From Branchipolynoe longqiensis (lineage: Eukaryota > Annelida > Polychaeta > Phyllodocida > Polynoidae), in the NCBI GenBank assembly GCA_030323885.1, contig CM059193.1, positions 75,275,040 through 75,339,039 of the forward strand: a stretch of 64,000 nucleotides of DNA, given 5' to 3'. Below are positions 52,741-63,975 of the stretch, piece after piece. Each line of letters starts with the position of its first letter. Position 1 is the first letter of the stretch. The notes under the pieces were generated by a model. It did no database searches. It saw only the letters and a list, made by a program, of their open reading frames with translations, and was not told where the DNA came from. The position numbers were made by a program, and so were the translations under genes.

Positions 52741-52839
52741 CAAAATGAAATTTGGAGTGATGTATTATTTAGGACATTGTGTGTCTAAAATAAATTAGGC
52801 GATTACCTAAAGCAATGCATGCAAAACAACAAAATCATA

Positions 52840-54609
52840 CTGTCATATAATATAAAACATGACAGCTGACTAACTATCAGTCACACACACACTTCCTTAT
52901 CCAATATATTATATAAAAAGGACATGACAACTTGTATAGTGCTAGTTAATGACACACTGTATATGTCTAATCTTCCCGTCCTGATATGACCTTCGATGTT
53001 GCTAGGACGGAAAACAACAAACACACAAAAACTAGATCCAATCTAGGATATTAAAAAAACATGTCAATCTGTATAGGGGCCTACTGCCAGTCACCCACAC
53101 ACTTTATATATACACACTAGAATATAAGCCATGACAACTTCTATTACTGCCAGTCCAGTAGAGTGTCCACCTGTGAAGGTGTGGGTCATCCGCTCGATCC
53201 TGTTTGGTGGACTCATTTGCAGTTTGGGCTATTTTCCGTTCCAACCAGTGGTCCACAACTGGTTCATTAAAGGCTGTGGTATATGCTGTCCTGTCTGTGG
53301 GAACGTGCATATAAAAGATCCCTTGCTGCTTATCGGAAATAATAGCCCATGTGGTGGCAGCAGGTTTCTTCCAAAGAAATATGTCAGAATGACCATATAT
53401 CTGACGTCCAATAAGCAATGATTAAAATATATGCACTCTAGAGACATCATTAAATAAAACAAGCATTACTTTATATACTGCCAGTCAATCACATACTTAA
53501 TATATCCCCACTATAATAACAATATGACAATGTATATACGGCGAATATACCACACACAACATATATCCAACCTCTGAGATATACAACATGACAACTCATA
53601 TACTGCCAGTCAATCGCACACCTCACATATCCAACCTATTACATATAAAACATGATAGTGTATATTATATATACTACCAGTCAATTGCACACCTCGCATA
53701 TCCAACCAATAATATATCAAACATGACAACTTATATACTACCACTAGTACCAGTCAATCGCACACCTCACATATCCAACCTATTATATATAAAACATGAT
53801 AATGTATATACTACCAGTCAATTGCACACCTCGCATATCCAACCTATAATATATCAAACATGACAACTTATATACTACCAGTCAATCGCACACCTCACAT
53901 ATCCAACCTATTACATATAAAACATGATAATGTATATACTACCAGTCAATTGCACACCTCGCATATCCAACCTATTATATATCAAACATGACAACTTATA
54001 TACTACCAGTCAATCGCACACCTCACATATCCAACCTATTACATATAAAACATGATAATGTATATACTACCAGTCAATTGCACACCTCGCATATCCAACC
54101 TATAATATATCAAACATGACAACTTATATACTACCAGTCAATCGCACACCTCACATATCCAACATATTACATATAAAACATGATTATGTATATACTACCA
54201 GTCAGTTGCACACCTTGTATATCCAATCTATAATATATCAAACATGACACCTTATATACTACCAGTCAATCGCACACCTCACATATCCAACCTATTACAT
54301 ATAAAACATGATAATGTATATACTACCAGTCAGGTGCACACCTCGTATATCCAATCTATATATCCAGCCTATAATATATCAAACATGACAATATATATAC
54401 TGCCAATCAGTCACACACCTCAATTATCCAACCTATTATATATAAACCATGACAATGTATATACTGTCAGTCATTTACATACTTCATGTATCCAACCTGT
54501 AATATATTAAGATGGCAACTTATATAATGCTTGTCAACCACACACTTCATATATTCAACTGATAGGATATAAAACATACCAATCTATATGCTGCCAGTCA
54601 ATCGCACAC

Positions 54610-54645
<36 letters not shown>

Positions 54646-54660
54646 CAATTATATCAAACA
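52840..54660. repeat. 64-bp satellite with 128-bp higher-order repeat
   Basis: Two alternating 64-bp monomers are seen. One is CATGACAACTTATATACTAC with CAGTCAATCGCACACCTCAC. The other is CATGATAATGTATATACTAC with CAGTCAATTGCACACCTCGC. From about 53590 to 54340 they alternate regularly as a 128-bp dimer; toward both edges they are diverged. A molluscan-type dispersed repeat (53157-53460) interrupts the left part. Confidence 0.88.
53157..53462 (+). mobile_element. dispersed repeat B, near-complete copy inside a satellite
   Basis: GTGTCCACCTGTGAAGGTGT, CAACTGGTTCATTAAAGGCT, GATCCCTTGCTGCTTATCGG and GACATCATTAAATAAAAC. It interrupts the 64-bp satellite. Confidence 0.8.
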
Positions 54661-55179
54661 TAACAACTTATAATGGTGTTTGTGTTTCTTTTCATCATCA
54701 TTGTTTATTGAAAAATCACCGTCGTATAAAATATGTTCATTTGTCACTTGAAAATATCAACCGAAATGGACAAGATGAAAACACTCTCCCATTTCGCAAC
54801 CTCTAATCCATGTATACATCTAGTTGATCGATGAATAACACCAATACAGACAACTCTCATTGCAATGACTATTTCTCCAGCTGGGCAGTTTCCACTGCTC
54901 TGTTGGGGTCAGCGTGTGACCAACTCTGGGTAGTAGTGTCAGGACGATTGTCAACCATTCTGGCAAGCTGCAGGAAAGTAGACAGTAAATATCCCATGAT
55001 GCAATAGCGCACTTCCAAGTTATTTCCCAGCCTCACTGCCCAAGCAAGCCTAATTAGAACTCTCTAATTGGATTGATGGATCGATGGTAGTCACTATCTA
55101 GAAATTACCACTAAGAATAAAGTTTTAAAGCAATACATCAGAACAAGCGAAATATTCTAGTCCACTAACTGTGTGGTGT
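54661..55179. other. intergenic segment without gene
   Basis: Between the 64-bp satellite and the 5S-like units; nothing recognised. Confidence 0.4.
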
Positions 55180-55590
55180 GGGGAGCCTGTATCAGCATGG
55201 CCATGACACCTCGTATTCCCAGATGGTCACCCATCCAGGTACTGATGTTTGAAATGAGTTGAGTGCATTACTTTCTGTTTCTCCTCATTGACTACTGATT
55301 TATTTAATAGGTTATAAGCCTCTATCAGGATGTCTACGACACCTCGTATTTTCAGATGGTCACTCATCCAAGTACTGATATTATAAATAAGCTAAGCATT
55401 TTAATGCATTACCTTTTCTTTCTCCTCATTGACTACTAATTTAATAAGGTGTAAGCCTGTAACAGGATGTCTATGACATCTGGTATTTCCAGATGGTCAT
55501 CCATCCAAGTACAGATACTATGAATAAGGTAAGCATTTTAATGTATCACCTTTTTCTTGTGTCCTCATTTACTACTGATTTAATACGTTA
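55180..55590 (-). repeat. three tandem 5S rRNA 3'-half-like units
   Basis: The segments near 55207, 55338 and 55474 each contain the inverse of the 5S 3' half (for example CGTATTCCCAGATGGTCACC, then CATCCAGGTACTGAT). Spacing is about 131-138 bases, and the fourth, fuller copy starts near 55592. Between them runs a shared spacer (CTCCTCATTGACTACT). The layout suggests local tandem duplication of a 5S-derived unit; a 5S-derived SINE is the alternative. Confidence 0.55.
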
Positions 55591-55591
55591 T

Positions 55592-55720
55592 AAGCCTATA
55601 TCATGTCTGTGGCACCTCATAATCGCAGATGTTCACCCATCTAAATATTAACGGGACTCAACATTGCCTAAATTTGATGATTAGATGAGAGCCGGTGTTT
55701 CAAAACTTGATATTGGCTGT
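55592..55720 (-). pseudogene. 5S rRNA-like pseudogene
   Basis: On the minus strand this roughly 129-base segment follows the order of a whole 5S rRNA. Plus-strand landmarks are GGCACCTCATAATCGCAGAT (3' half of 5S, inverse of GGTATTCCCAGGCGGTC), TTCACCCATCTAAATATTAA, ACGGGACTCAACATTGCCTA and GATGAGAGCCGGTGTTTCA, ending TATTGGCTGT (inverse of the 5' end, ACGGCCATA). It is too diverged to be a working gene. It is the most complete of four related copies (see 55180-55650). Confidence 0.6.
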
Positions 55721-56331
55721 ATTGGGTCATGGTGCTGAAGGAATCTACAATTCATCATGCAATATGTGCTAGATTATCCCAACTACCTGCTGGGCATGCC
55801 TGGAAGCCACTAGTGAGTGATATGCTCGACTCAGAAGTGATATATCGGGGATGGAATAATGTCCACTCAGTATGTCAGCTTGTTGATAACCTCCTTATGT
55901 CCTAGATACCTTACTGCAAAGACAATGCACTGAGAGTTGAATGCATGGTAACGATAAGAATTGCTATACCACCCCAATGCAAAGTTAAAATATGCCACCA
56001 CCTTCTAATTTTCTTAATCATACTGCTGCCGCAACTGTAAGTCGTCTGTATTCCTCAGTCACGATGTAGAACAAGGTCGACATATGCACGATACCTGCAT
56101 CGACAGGTTAGGATTCCTGCGATATCTTTATGACGTCACAATCGCTTGACATGGTTTGCATACCACATGTAACTCTGTCGTTATGATGTATCACAGCTGT
56201 AGTACTGACCGCTAGACTAACATGGGATGAGCGGGGGGTTGGGACCACAGGGCAGGTGTGTCCCAGCTACTAAAATCTACATGGTGTGTAACAAACGAAG
56301 AAATAGTTTACTACACCCAGTTGGCTATTAT

Positions 56332-56948
56332 CAGAGAGCATGTATATAGATGAGAGGGACAACTCCCGCGAAAATCGGTAACACAGGCTACAGTGGCACT
56401 CCTGGCGGTTATTGTTGAACAAGCCTTGAGTTTGCCGGTACGCGCAGTGCAAAACATTAGTTATTGTTAAAAAATTAATAGAAATCCAGAACCCTAACCT
56501 CATAAATTCAATATACTCTTTTTGGTAAACATGTTTTCTATATGTGTTCCAAGCGGCTTGTGTCTAGGTCATTTGATATTTTACATTTTCTGCATGAAGA
56601 TTGCTCACCGCCATTGACAATGCATTGAGTTTGCTGTATGTGCAGTGCAAAACGTTTATTTTATTCCAAATTAATAGAAATACAGAACACTAACCTTATA
56701 AATTTAATATAATCCATTCATTGAATATGTTTTCTATATGTGTACCAAGCGATTTGTTTCTAGGTGGTGTGGTTTTAGAGATATTTGACATTTTCTGTAT
56801 GAAGATTGCACACGACCATTGACAATGCCTTGAGTTTGCCAGCTGTGTCATAAATTGTTCAACACCCACCACTTGGAGCGCCTCAGTCGGCAGCTGTTAC
56901 ATGTTCTACTATGACAGTTGTCCCTCTCATCTATATACACGCTCTCTG
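56332..56948. mobile_element. MITE with CAGAGAGC ends and 7-bp target duplication
   Basis: Left CAGAGAGCATGTATATAGAT (then GAGAGGGACAACT) and right (AGTTGTCCCTCTCATCTATA) are inverse. The direct repeat CTATTAT is present at 56325-56331 and 56949-56955. The interior contains two inverse units of the body found at 43640-44010. Confidence 0.78.
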
Positions 56949-57124
56949 CTATTATTGAAAATGGCTTAGAATTCCATTAACTGCAGTAAGAAAGACCAAC
57001 AACAAATACTCAAGAAATGAAATCAGAAAAAAGAATTAGGCCAACTAATTTGTTAAAACAATCGATGATCGTCCCCGCCCATGCCTGAAAAATTTCCCGC
57101 CACTGATTTTCTATTTTTATTTCT

Positions 57125-57310
57125 GTGTATAACTTACAGCATCATCAAAGGCCAGTTGCTCTCATACGGTGTATATGTGGTGTTGGAAGTTCAAAATCCT
57201 TTGGGTCGGTAAAAGTGTAGACTCAGGATTTCTATCGACAAACCGTCTAATGGCGAAAACAAGTCTATGCAGACTTATCGATGATAGGCAGTATCACTCC
57301 TCAAGGAAAC
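57125..57310 (+). mobile_element. SINE family 2, 3' part
   Basis: CTGTGTATAACTTACAGCAT, CCTTTGGGTCGGTAAAAGTG and GATGATAGGCAGTATCACTC; the head is missing. Confidence 0.75.
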
Positions 57311-57901
57311 AAAAACCCCTGTTAAATGGAGAGGGCAGGTGGAGTGAGCCATGGAAAGGGGAGTGGAGAGTGAGGTAGATGGAGTGATACATAGAAAGGT
57401 GAGTGAAGAGTGGGGAATGGACCGGGTAGTCGGGGAAAGGAATGGCGAAGGATTTGAGGGGTGATGGGGAGGGAACTGGGTAGGGGAGGGAGCATGGACG
57501 AGAGTGGAGGAGGTTAGTTGAGGGAGGGTGTTGGAATGTGGGGGAGGGAAGGTGTTGGATGGGGAGGACGGAGGAAATGTGAATGAGAGTGGCGGAGAGA
57601 ATGCAGGGGGCATGGGGAAGGGAGCATGGGGAGGAAATACTGAAAGAAATACAAAATTAGAATAAAAATCGCCCGCCCGACACCGAATTTGATTTCAAAA
57701 GGATGATCACCAACTTTGGTTTTTATTTGGCCTTACATGGAAACTGTGCACTCAAATGTTGAGCTTCTGTAAATGAGTACTGAGTTTAAGAACTAAGATC
57801 AATACCCATGTGTATTTTGCAAAATTAATATTTGTAATAATTTCTCTTCTCATTTTTATGCTCGGCATTATTTGCAATTGTAAAGTTCTCTTTATATGAC
57901 T

Positions 57902-59003
57902 CGGTGCGATGCTGGTATTGTGGAGATGGACTTGGTGTTTTAGACTTCTGGAGATGGACTATCTTTCTGGTAATTTCCTTCTAGTCTTGTTGAGATGGAC
58001 TATCTATCCCACTAGACTTGTTGAGATGGACAATCTATCCTGCTAATTCCGGTTAGGTGTGTTTTAGACTTGTTGAGATGGACTATTGCTCTTGCTAATT
58101 CCGGCTAGGGGTGTTGTAGACTTGTTGAGATGGACTATCTAGCTTGCTAATTCCGGCTAGGTGTATTCTAGACTTGTTGAGATGGAATATCTCTCTGGGT
58201 AATTCCGGCTCAGTGTGTTATAGACTTGCTCAGATGGACTATCCATCTTGCTAATTCCAGCTAGGTGTGTTGTAGACTTGTTGAGATGGACTGTTTATCT
58301 TGCTAATTCTGGCCAGGTGTGTTTTAGACTTGTTGAGATGGACTATGGATCTAGCTAATTCCGGTTAGGTGTGTTGTAGACTTGTTGAGATGGACTATTG
58401 ATCTTGCTAAATCCGGCTAGATGTGTTTTAGACTTGTTGAGATGGACTATCTATTTTGCTAAATCTGGCCAGGTGTGTTTCAGACTTGTTGAGATGGACT
58501 TTCGATCTTGCTAACTCCGGCTAGGTGTATTTTAGACTTGTTGAGATGGACTATCTCATTGGTTATTTCCCACTAGGTGTGTTTTAGAGATGGACTATCT
58601 ATCTTACAAATTCCAGCTAGGTGTGTTTTAGACTTGTGGAAATGGACTATCTATTTGGTTATTTCCTGCTAGGTGTGTTATAGACTTGATGAGATGGACT
58701 ATCGATCTTGCAAATTCCAACTAGTTGTGGTTTAGACTTGTTGAGCTGGACTATCGATCTTGCTAAATCTGGATAGGTGTGTTTTAGACTTGTGGAGATG
58801 GACTATTTATCTGGTTATTTCCCGCTAGGTGTGTATGTAGACTTGTGGAGATGGACTATCGATCTTGCTAAATCCGGTTAGGTGTGTTTTAGAATTGTTG
58901 AGATGGACTATCTATCTTGCTAAATCCGGCAAGGTGTGTTTTAGACTTGTGGAGATGGACTATCTAGTTATTTCTCACTAGGTGTGTATGTAGACTTGTT
59001 GAG
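57902..59003. repeat. 52-bp tandem array, about 20 copies
   Basis: The unit reads TGTTTTAGACTTGTTGAGAT followed by GGACTATCTATCTTGCTAAT and TCCGGCTAGGTG. Substitutions and indels are scattered throughout. The last unit runs straight into a partial TTAA-type MITE at 59004. Confidence 0.9.
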
Positions 59004-59183
59004 ACACCATAGGCTTATAAAATGCAGTCAAAGATTCTGTTAAATTGACTGAAAGAGTCCTGCTATGTTGCAAACAATGTTTAATAAGTGCGTCAATATC
59101 TAAGTTAGATATGTAGAATGAAGTCTAGGTGAGTGTTTTGGTTTTGAAAATGTGATACTTCATCGGACTATGCAGCTCTAAGC
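59004..59183 (+). mobile_element. TTAA-type MITE (family A), partial
   Basis: The right half only (CACCATAGGCTTATAAAATG to CATCGGACTATGCAGCT), joined directly to the 52-bp array. Confidence 0.65.
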
Positions 59184-59671
59184 AACCTCACCTGTTGTTA
59201 TTCGTATTAGTATTATTAATAATATCATTATCCTTTGCACATTTATGATGTGAGAAAACAATGATGAAACTCTACGACTCTATCTATCAATCAACCAACC
59301 CACTACATCTTTTTTGGCTTTAATCACATTGTTCATGCCATTTCCCCATTAGTACTATGACACTCCCAACAAGCTAGTACTGTAGTAGTCAGCGTGGAGT
59401 TAGTCCAGACCGGCGGCAATCTAAACCTTTCAGACTGACATTTATTTATGAGATATTTATCGTGTGATGGTGGGTTACCGAGCATGTCCCCGTCACGGTC
59501 CCTGCGGCGGGGTGTGTTTGTGGGGGAAATAATGGAATGTACATGCATTACAGAGAATCTGTGACAGTGAGGTTCATGACAGTTGACAGTTGACAGCTTA
59601 AACCACGTGTACATACATAACAATCTACCGACATCAATAACCATATATCGAATAGTGCTGGCTCCTTCGGA

Positions 59672-59768
59672 TGGTGACCTATTTATGCAATAGGGATTGA
59701 CCTATTTATGCAATAGGGATTGACCTATTTATGCAATAGGGATTGCCCTCTTTATGTAATAGGGATCT
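59672..59768. repeat. 24-bp tandem repeat, about 4 copies
   Basis: Head-to-tail copies of GACCTATTTATGCAATAGGG plus ATT; the last copy is diverged (CTCTTTATGTAATAGGGAT). Confidence 0.85.
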
Positions 59769-59976
59769 GATTTTCATTATTTTAACATTTGTGTGTACAC
59801 ATGTCCAAATTAGCAATACACACGCATGTGACAGAGTACTTGGTGCCACATGTTTCTTCCCCACTCGCTACACCTACGTTATCGGGAGACAATGGAAGAA
59901 TTATTATAGACACAGTGGAAAAATAGATGTAGTAACCTAGAAACCCCAAAGGTGTGCTTTCGCAATAGTAGGCCCA

Positions 59977-60298
59977 GTCACACCTCACCGGATTGGGGGA
60001 AACGGACAGAGACTGAACAAAGTCTGTTTTGTGTCCATACAAGGTTTGAACATGCACAAAACTAAGAACGGATGCCACCGGACTGACAGCTATGGTTCTT
60101 GTCTGGTTTGAGTTCATTTCGTCCGTTGGCTATCCGTTCATGTCCGTTTCATGTTCGTTTCATGTCCGTTTCATGTCCGTTTCATCTCCGTTCGTCCGGC
60201 AGCTTTCACAACACTTTGACACATTTTTAATACATTTTGATATTATCACCACCGGACTAGACAATTCTGTCCATTGCTCAATACGGCAAGGTGTGACA
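59977..60298. mobile_element. MITE with GTCACACCTCACCGGAT ends, second copy
   Basis: Collinear with the element at 27588. The internal TTTCATGTCCG repeat is expanded (about four copies against two), which accounts for the length difference. Confidence 0.8.
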
Positions 60299-60649
60299 GC
60301 CGCTTCAGATACAACTAATTCAGGACAACTTTATTTTAAGAAATGCTGATAATGACGCAATTACCTCAACCCTTTGCATTCTTTGAACAGAATTACAATT
60401 TCATACAGTGTCCATTTCTTATTCTTTTAGCCCCCCCCCCCCAAACAAAATCCAACAAAAACAACCCTAATCACATACTAACTTACCCTCTTCTAGGGAA
60501 ATTGGCAATTTTTCCCAAGCAGACACACAGTTTGTTCAAACATAGATGGCGTAGTATTTATAATTACACAATGGTGTTTTAATCAGGAATCATAATCTCT
60601 TCATAGATCACACTTAGTTCGTTTATCCACTAACTACCAGAGGCTCTCA

Positions 60650-60800
60650 TTGTTATATATATGGTGGATATAGATATATAATTATATATATATATATACA
60701 TATATATATATCTAGATATATATATATACGCATATATATATAACAATATCTATATATGTACATATATATATGTACATACTATATAATTTATTATGTGGAT
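60650..60800. repeat. (TA)n tract
   Basis: Interrupted TATATA runs with the occasional CTAGATATATA and GTACATATATA. Similar tracts occur at 62038-62185 and 62296-62510; the ORFs they create are Tyr/Ile strings without coding meaning. Confidence 0.8.
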
Positions 60801-60982
60801 ATAAATAACAGCAGCCCCTTAATGTTTCTCTCTAACCACCTTAACATCCATGTTATTTACTGCGGAGCAGGCCTTCTCTCCTTCCCTGCCTCCTCTGCAC
60901 TGTAAGCCAACCGTCACTCTGCTCACTTTCAAAACTATACATTTGCAGACATATATATATACATATATAAAAATATATATAT

Positions 60983-61258
60983 ATGAGTCAGCCTCACAAA
61001 AATGGGCCAATTGGTGGTTTATTTAAGATGTTGGCGTCACAATTCTTAAAGTGTAGTGCATTTCTTTGTTTTATATTAAATTATCCTAGAAACAAATAAG
61101 GTTGTTGTATTTTCTCTACCTTTACATTCAGGATAAATTTAAGGACTTTCCAATACCTCTGTCAATGCTAAACTATAATTATGATGATTGACGCCAACAT
61201 CCAATGATCGGCGCCGACAACTTCCCCCAATTGGCCTCTTTTCATGATCCTGACCCAT
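60983..61258 (+). mobile_element. MITE family H, single-body copy
   Basis: Ends ATGAGTCAGCCTCACAAAAA and CCTCTTTTCATGATCCTGAC, with one body unit. Embedded in (TA)n. Confidence 0.78.
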
Positions 61259-62040
61259 ATATATTTCGATAAATATATATATATCTACATAGTTATAGTA
61301 CACTGCTATATATATGCCTGCATAATAATCTGTGTTGGCTCTATGCAAGGATAACATTCAGTAATACTAACTCCTATATATAACCACATTATACCATAGG
61401 TTGCCACAGAGGGCGCTTCATACGCTATATATTTAAACATCTTCAGCAACGACATATAAAGCTGCATCCATTACTTAATTTGCAGCACAACCAGTGAACA
61501 CTTAACCATAGAGCACCATAGGTTTTCTCTCTCTTGTTTCATAATTTTTGATTAAATGTAAAATAATGTATCAATGCATAACCATGCAATATAATGTGAT
61601 TATATGAATTATGTAACATTCAGGTGAACAGCAGTTCATGATGGAGTCAACATGTCCATTGTGAGCTATATCATGAAGAAATAAAGGAAGGTCCATAAAA
61701 GATGGAACTGAAGGATTATGATCCCCTCGCAGTTTTAACTGATCTGAACATATGGTGTGTAGGCCTACTCCTTATCAATTTTAGGTCAGACAAGCAAAAA
61801 TATACAACCACCCCCCCCCCCCCCCAAAAGGCCTACAGAGTTCAAAATAATAGTGGCACCGAAGCATTGGTGAAGTGTGCATGCAATAAAAATACATCCA
61901 TATGCATCATGCATATTGAAACAACACGGTAAAACCCTAATCTTTGGGTTCTTCTTTCAATATAAACTGGCGGAAGGTGACAGGCGGGAGAGTTTCATAG
62001 CGTCTCTCCTTCTGGATAACCGGCAATATATAGGTATAGT
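61259..62040. other. intergenic segment without gene
   Basis: AT-rich with a poly-C run near 61810-61824 and short TA tracts. No coding sequence supported. Confidence 0.4.
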
Positions 62041-62182
62041 ATATATATGTGTATATACGTATATGTATATATATATATATGTTTATATATGTATAGACAC
62101 ATATGTATATATGGGTATATATATGGGTATATATATATAAATATTTATAAATATAAGTATATATATATGTATATATATATAT

Positions 62183-62302
62183 GCATGGCCAGCGAGTGGA
62201 GTGTCAAGCTCCATGCCGGGCCCCCCACCCGCCTGAGTGGGGTGGGGGGGTGGGCACTCCACATCTTATTACACGCAATAACGGGTTTAACACTATCCAT
62301 AT
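62183..62302. repeat. homopolymer-rich element flanked by (TA)n, copy 2
   Basis: GCATGGCCAGCGAGTGGAGT, CCGGGCCCCCCACCCGCCTG, poly-G, then ATAACGGGTTTAACACTATC CATATATAT. Same layout as the copy at 34913. Confidence 0.55.
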
Positions 62303-62506
62303 ATATATGTATATATATATGTATATATGTGTATAAATATATATGTATATATATATATTTATACACATGAATAATTATATATGTATACATATATGTATAT
62401 ATATGCATATATTTGTATATGTCTATATGCATGCAAATATGCATCTGTATTTGATATATATATATATATCTAAGTATATATATGCACGTATTATATATAT
62501 GCGTAT

Positions 62507-62984
62507 ATGAGTCAGCCTCATGAAAATGGGCCAATTGGTGGTTTATATAAGATGTCGGCGTCACAATTCTTAATGTGTAGTGAATTTCTTTGTTTTATAT
62601 TAAATTATCCTAGAAACAAATATGGCTGTTGTATTTTCTCTACCTTTACATTCAGGATGAATTTAAGGACTTTGCAACACCCCTGTCAATGCTAAACTAT
62701 AATTATACCGATCAACGCCGACATCCAATGCTCAACGCTGACAACTTTAACAGATGTTGGTGTCGCAATTCTTAAAGTGTAGTGCATTTCTTTGTTTTAT
62801 ATTAAATTATCCTAGAAACAAATAAGGTTGTCGTGTTTTCTCTACCTTTACATTCAGGATAAATTTAAGGACTTTCCAATACCTCTGTCAATGCTAAACT
62901 ATAATTATGCTGTTCGACGCCAACATCCAATGATCGACGCCGACAACTTCCCCCAATTAGCCTCTTTTCGTGATCCTGACTCAT
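62507..62984 (+). mobile_element. MITE family H, double-body copy
   Basis: Ends ATGAGTCAGCCTCATGAAAA and CCTCTTTTCGTGATCCTGAC with two tandem body units, in the opposite orientation to the copy at 19568 and with the same internal layout. Confidence 0.78.
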
Positions 62985-63305
62985 ATATATATATATGTAA
63001 ATGTAAATATACACCGTGTTATATACACCATGTGGTGTATTGGATTTAGTGTGGACAATGACCCTTTTTCATTCAATTGTAAACCAGGTGCAGATCTGGT
63101 CAGCACTCCAGGGAACAGAGGGGGAACCATGAGGTCCTCTTACTAAGAGGTCCTTCAAAAGTTAAACCCAGAATCCGCTTCCAACAATCTGTGAAGACGT
63201 TACACTCTACCCGCGCTGTGTGCCTTGGCGATGCCCGCTCTCCTGTACACTTGTTGTATACTACTACCGTCCTGTTATGACAGAAGGCCACACGACACCT
63301 TATAT

Positions 63306-63975
63306 CCCTGTCACACTATGAGATAACTAACAAACATAAGCCTGACGTGATCATGTTTCGTCATTATGTTGACGTATGCTGGGTTACGTTATGATGACGC
63401 CAGAATTATGTTAGACTGACATCGAGCTACGTCACGTTACGTCATGTTATGTCGGCGCGCGTCAAAGTTTTGAACCTGTTCAACACTTTCAATGTAACTC
63501 AAAAGTAAGGGTTTACATTCGCCATACGTTCTGTACATGTTCGGCAAACGTCAATGATGTTGAACGGACGTTAGTCAAATGCTGCTCACTACGTTCAACT
63601 ACATTCCACTACATTGACCCACATTCCCAGTGGAAACATCCACACGCGTAATGGAAATGTCAGAAGAACGTCAGGGAAACGTCAGGAGAACGTATGTTCA
63701 ACATACGTTCAACATTTCGCCACCGTGTCATGACGTATGTAACGTCACGTAACATAGTTCTGGTGATGGAATAACGTTCATAACGTTCCGTGAATGTAAG
63801 GACGTTGTCCTCTCTCATTGAATGACGGTATCAATACGCTTTACCGACGTTACGCTCTCATCAACTATGCTGCATCCACATTCAACTTGTGCCCAAATTT
63901 GCATACTATGCCGAGAAGTTCAACGTTCTTCACGTTATCCCTATGTTGATATCGTTACGGTATAGTCTGACAGGG
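63306..63975. mobile_element. MITE with CCCTGTCACACT ends, long copy
   Basis: Left CCCTGTCACACTATGAGATA and right TATAGTCTGACAGGG are inverse. The interior is a loose vocabulary of ACGTTCAAC, GTCACGT and ACATTCC words with no ORF. The end motif is shared with the element at 25552. Confidence 0.65.

Noticed and set aside
53588..54510. repetitive ORFs (HISNLLYIKHDNVYT...)
   Set aside because: Translation of the 64-bp satellite; monomer length is not a multiple of three and frames break regularly.
57300..57630. Pro/Ser-rich minus-strand ORF (57275-57613)
   Set aside because: Purine-rich GGGGAGGGA tract translated backwards; composition only.
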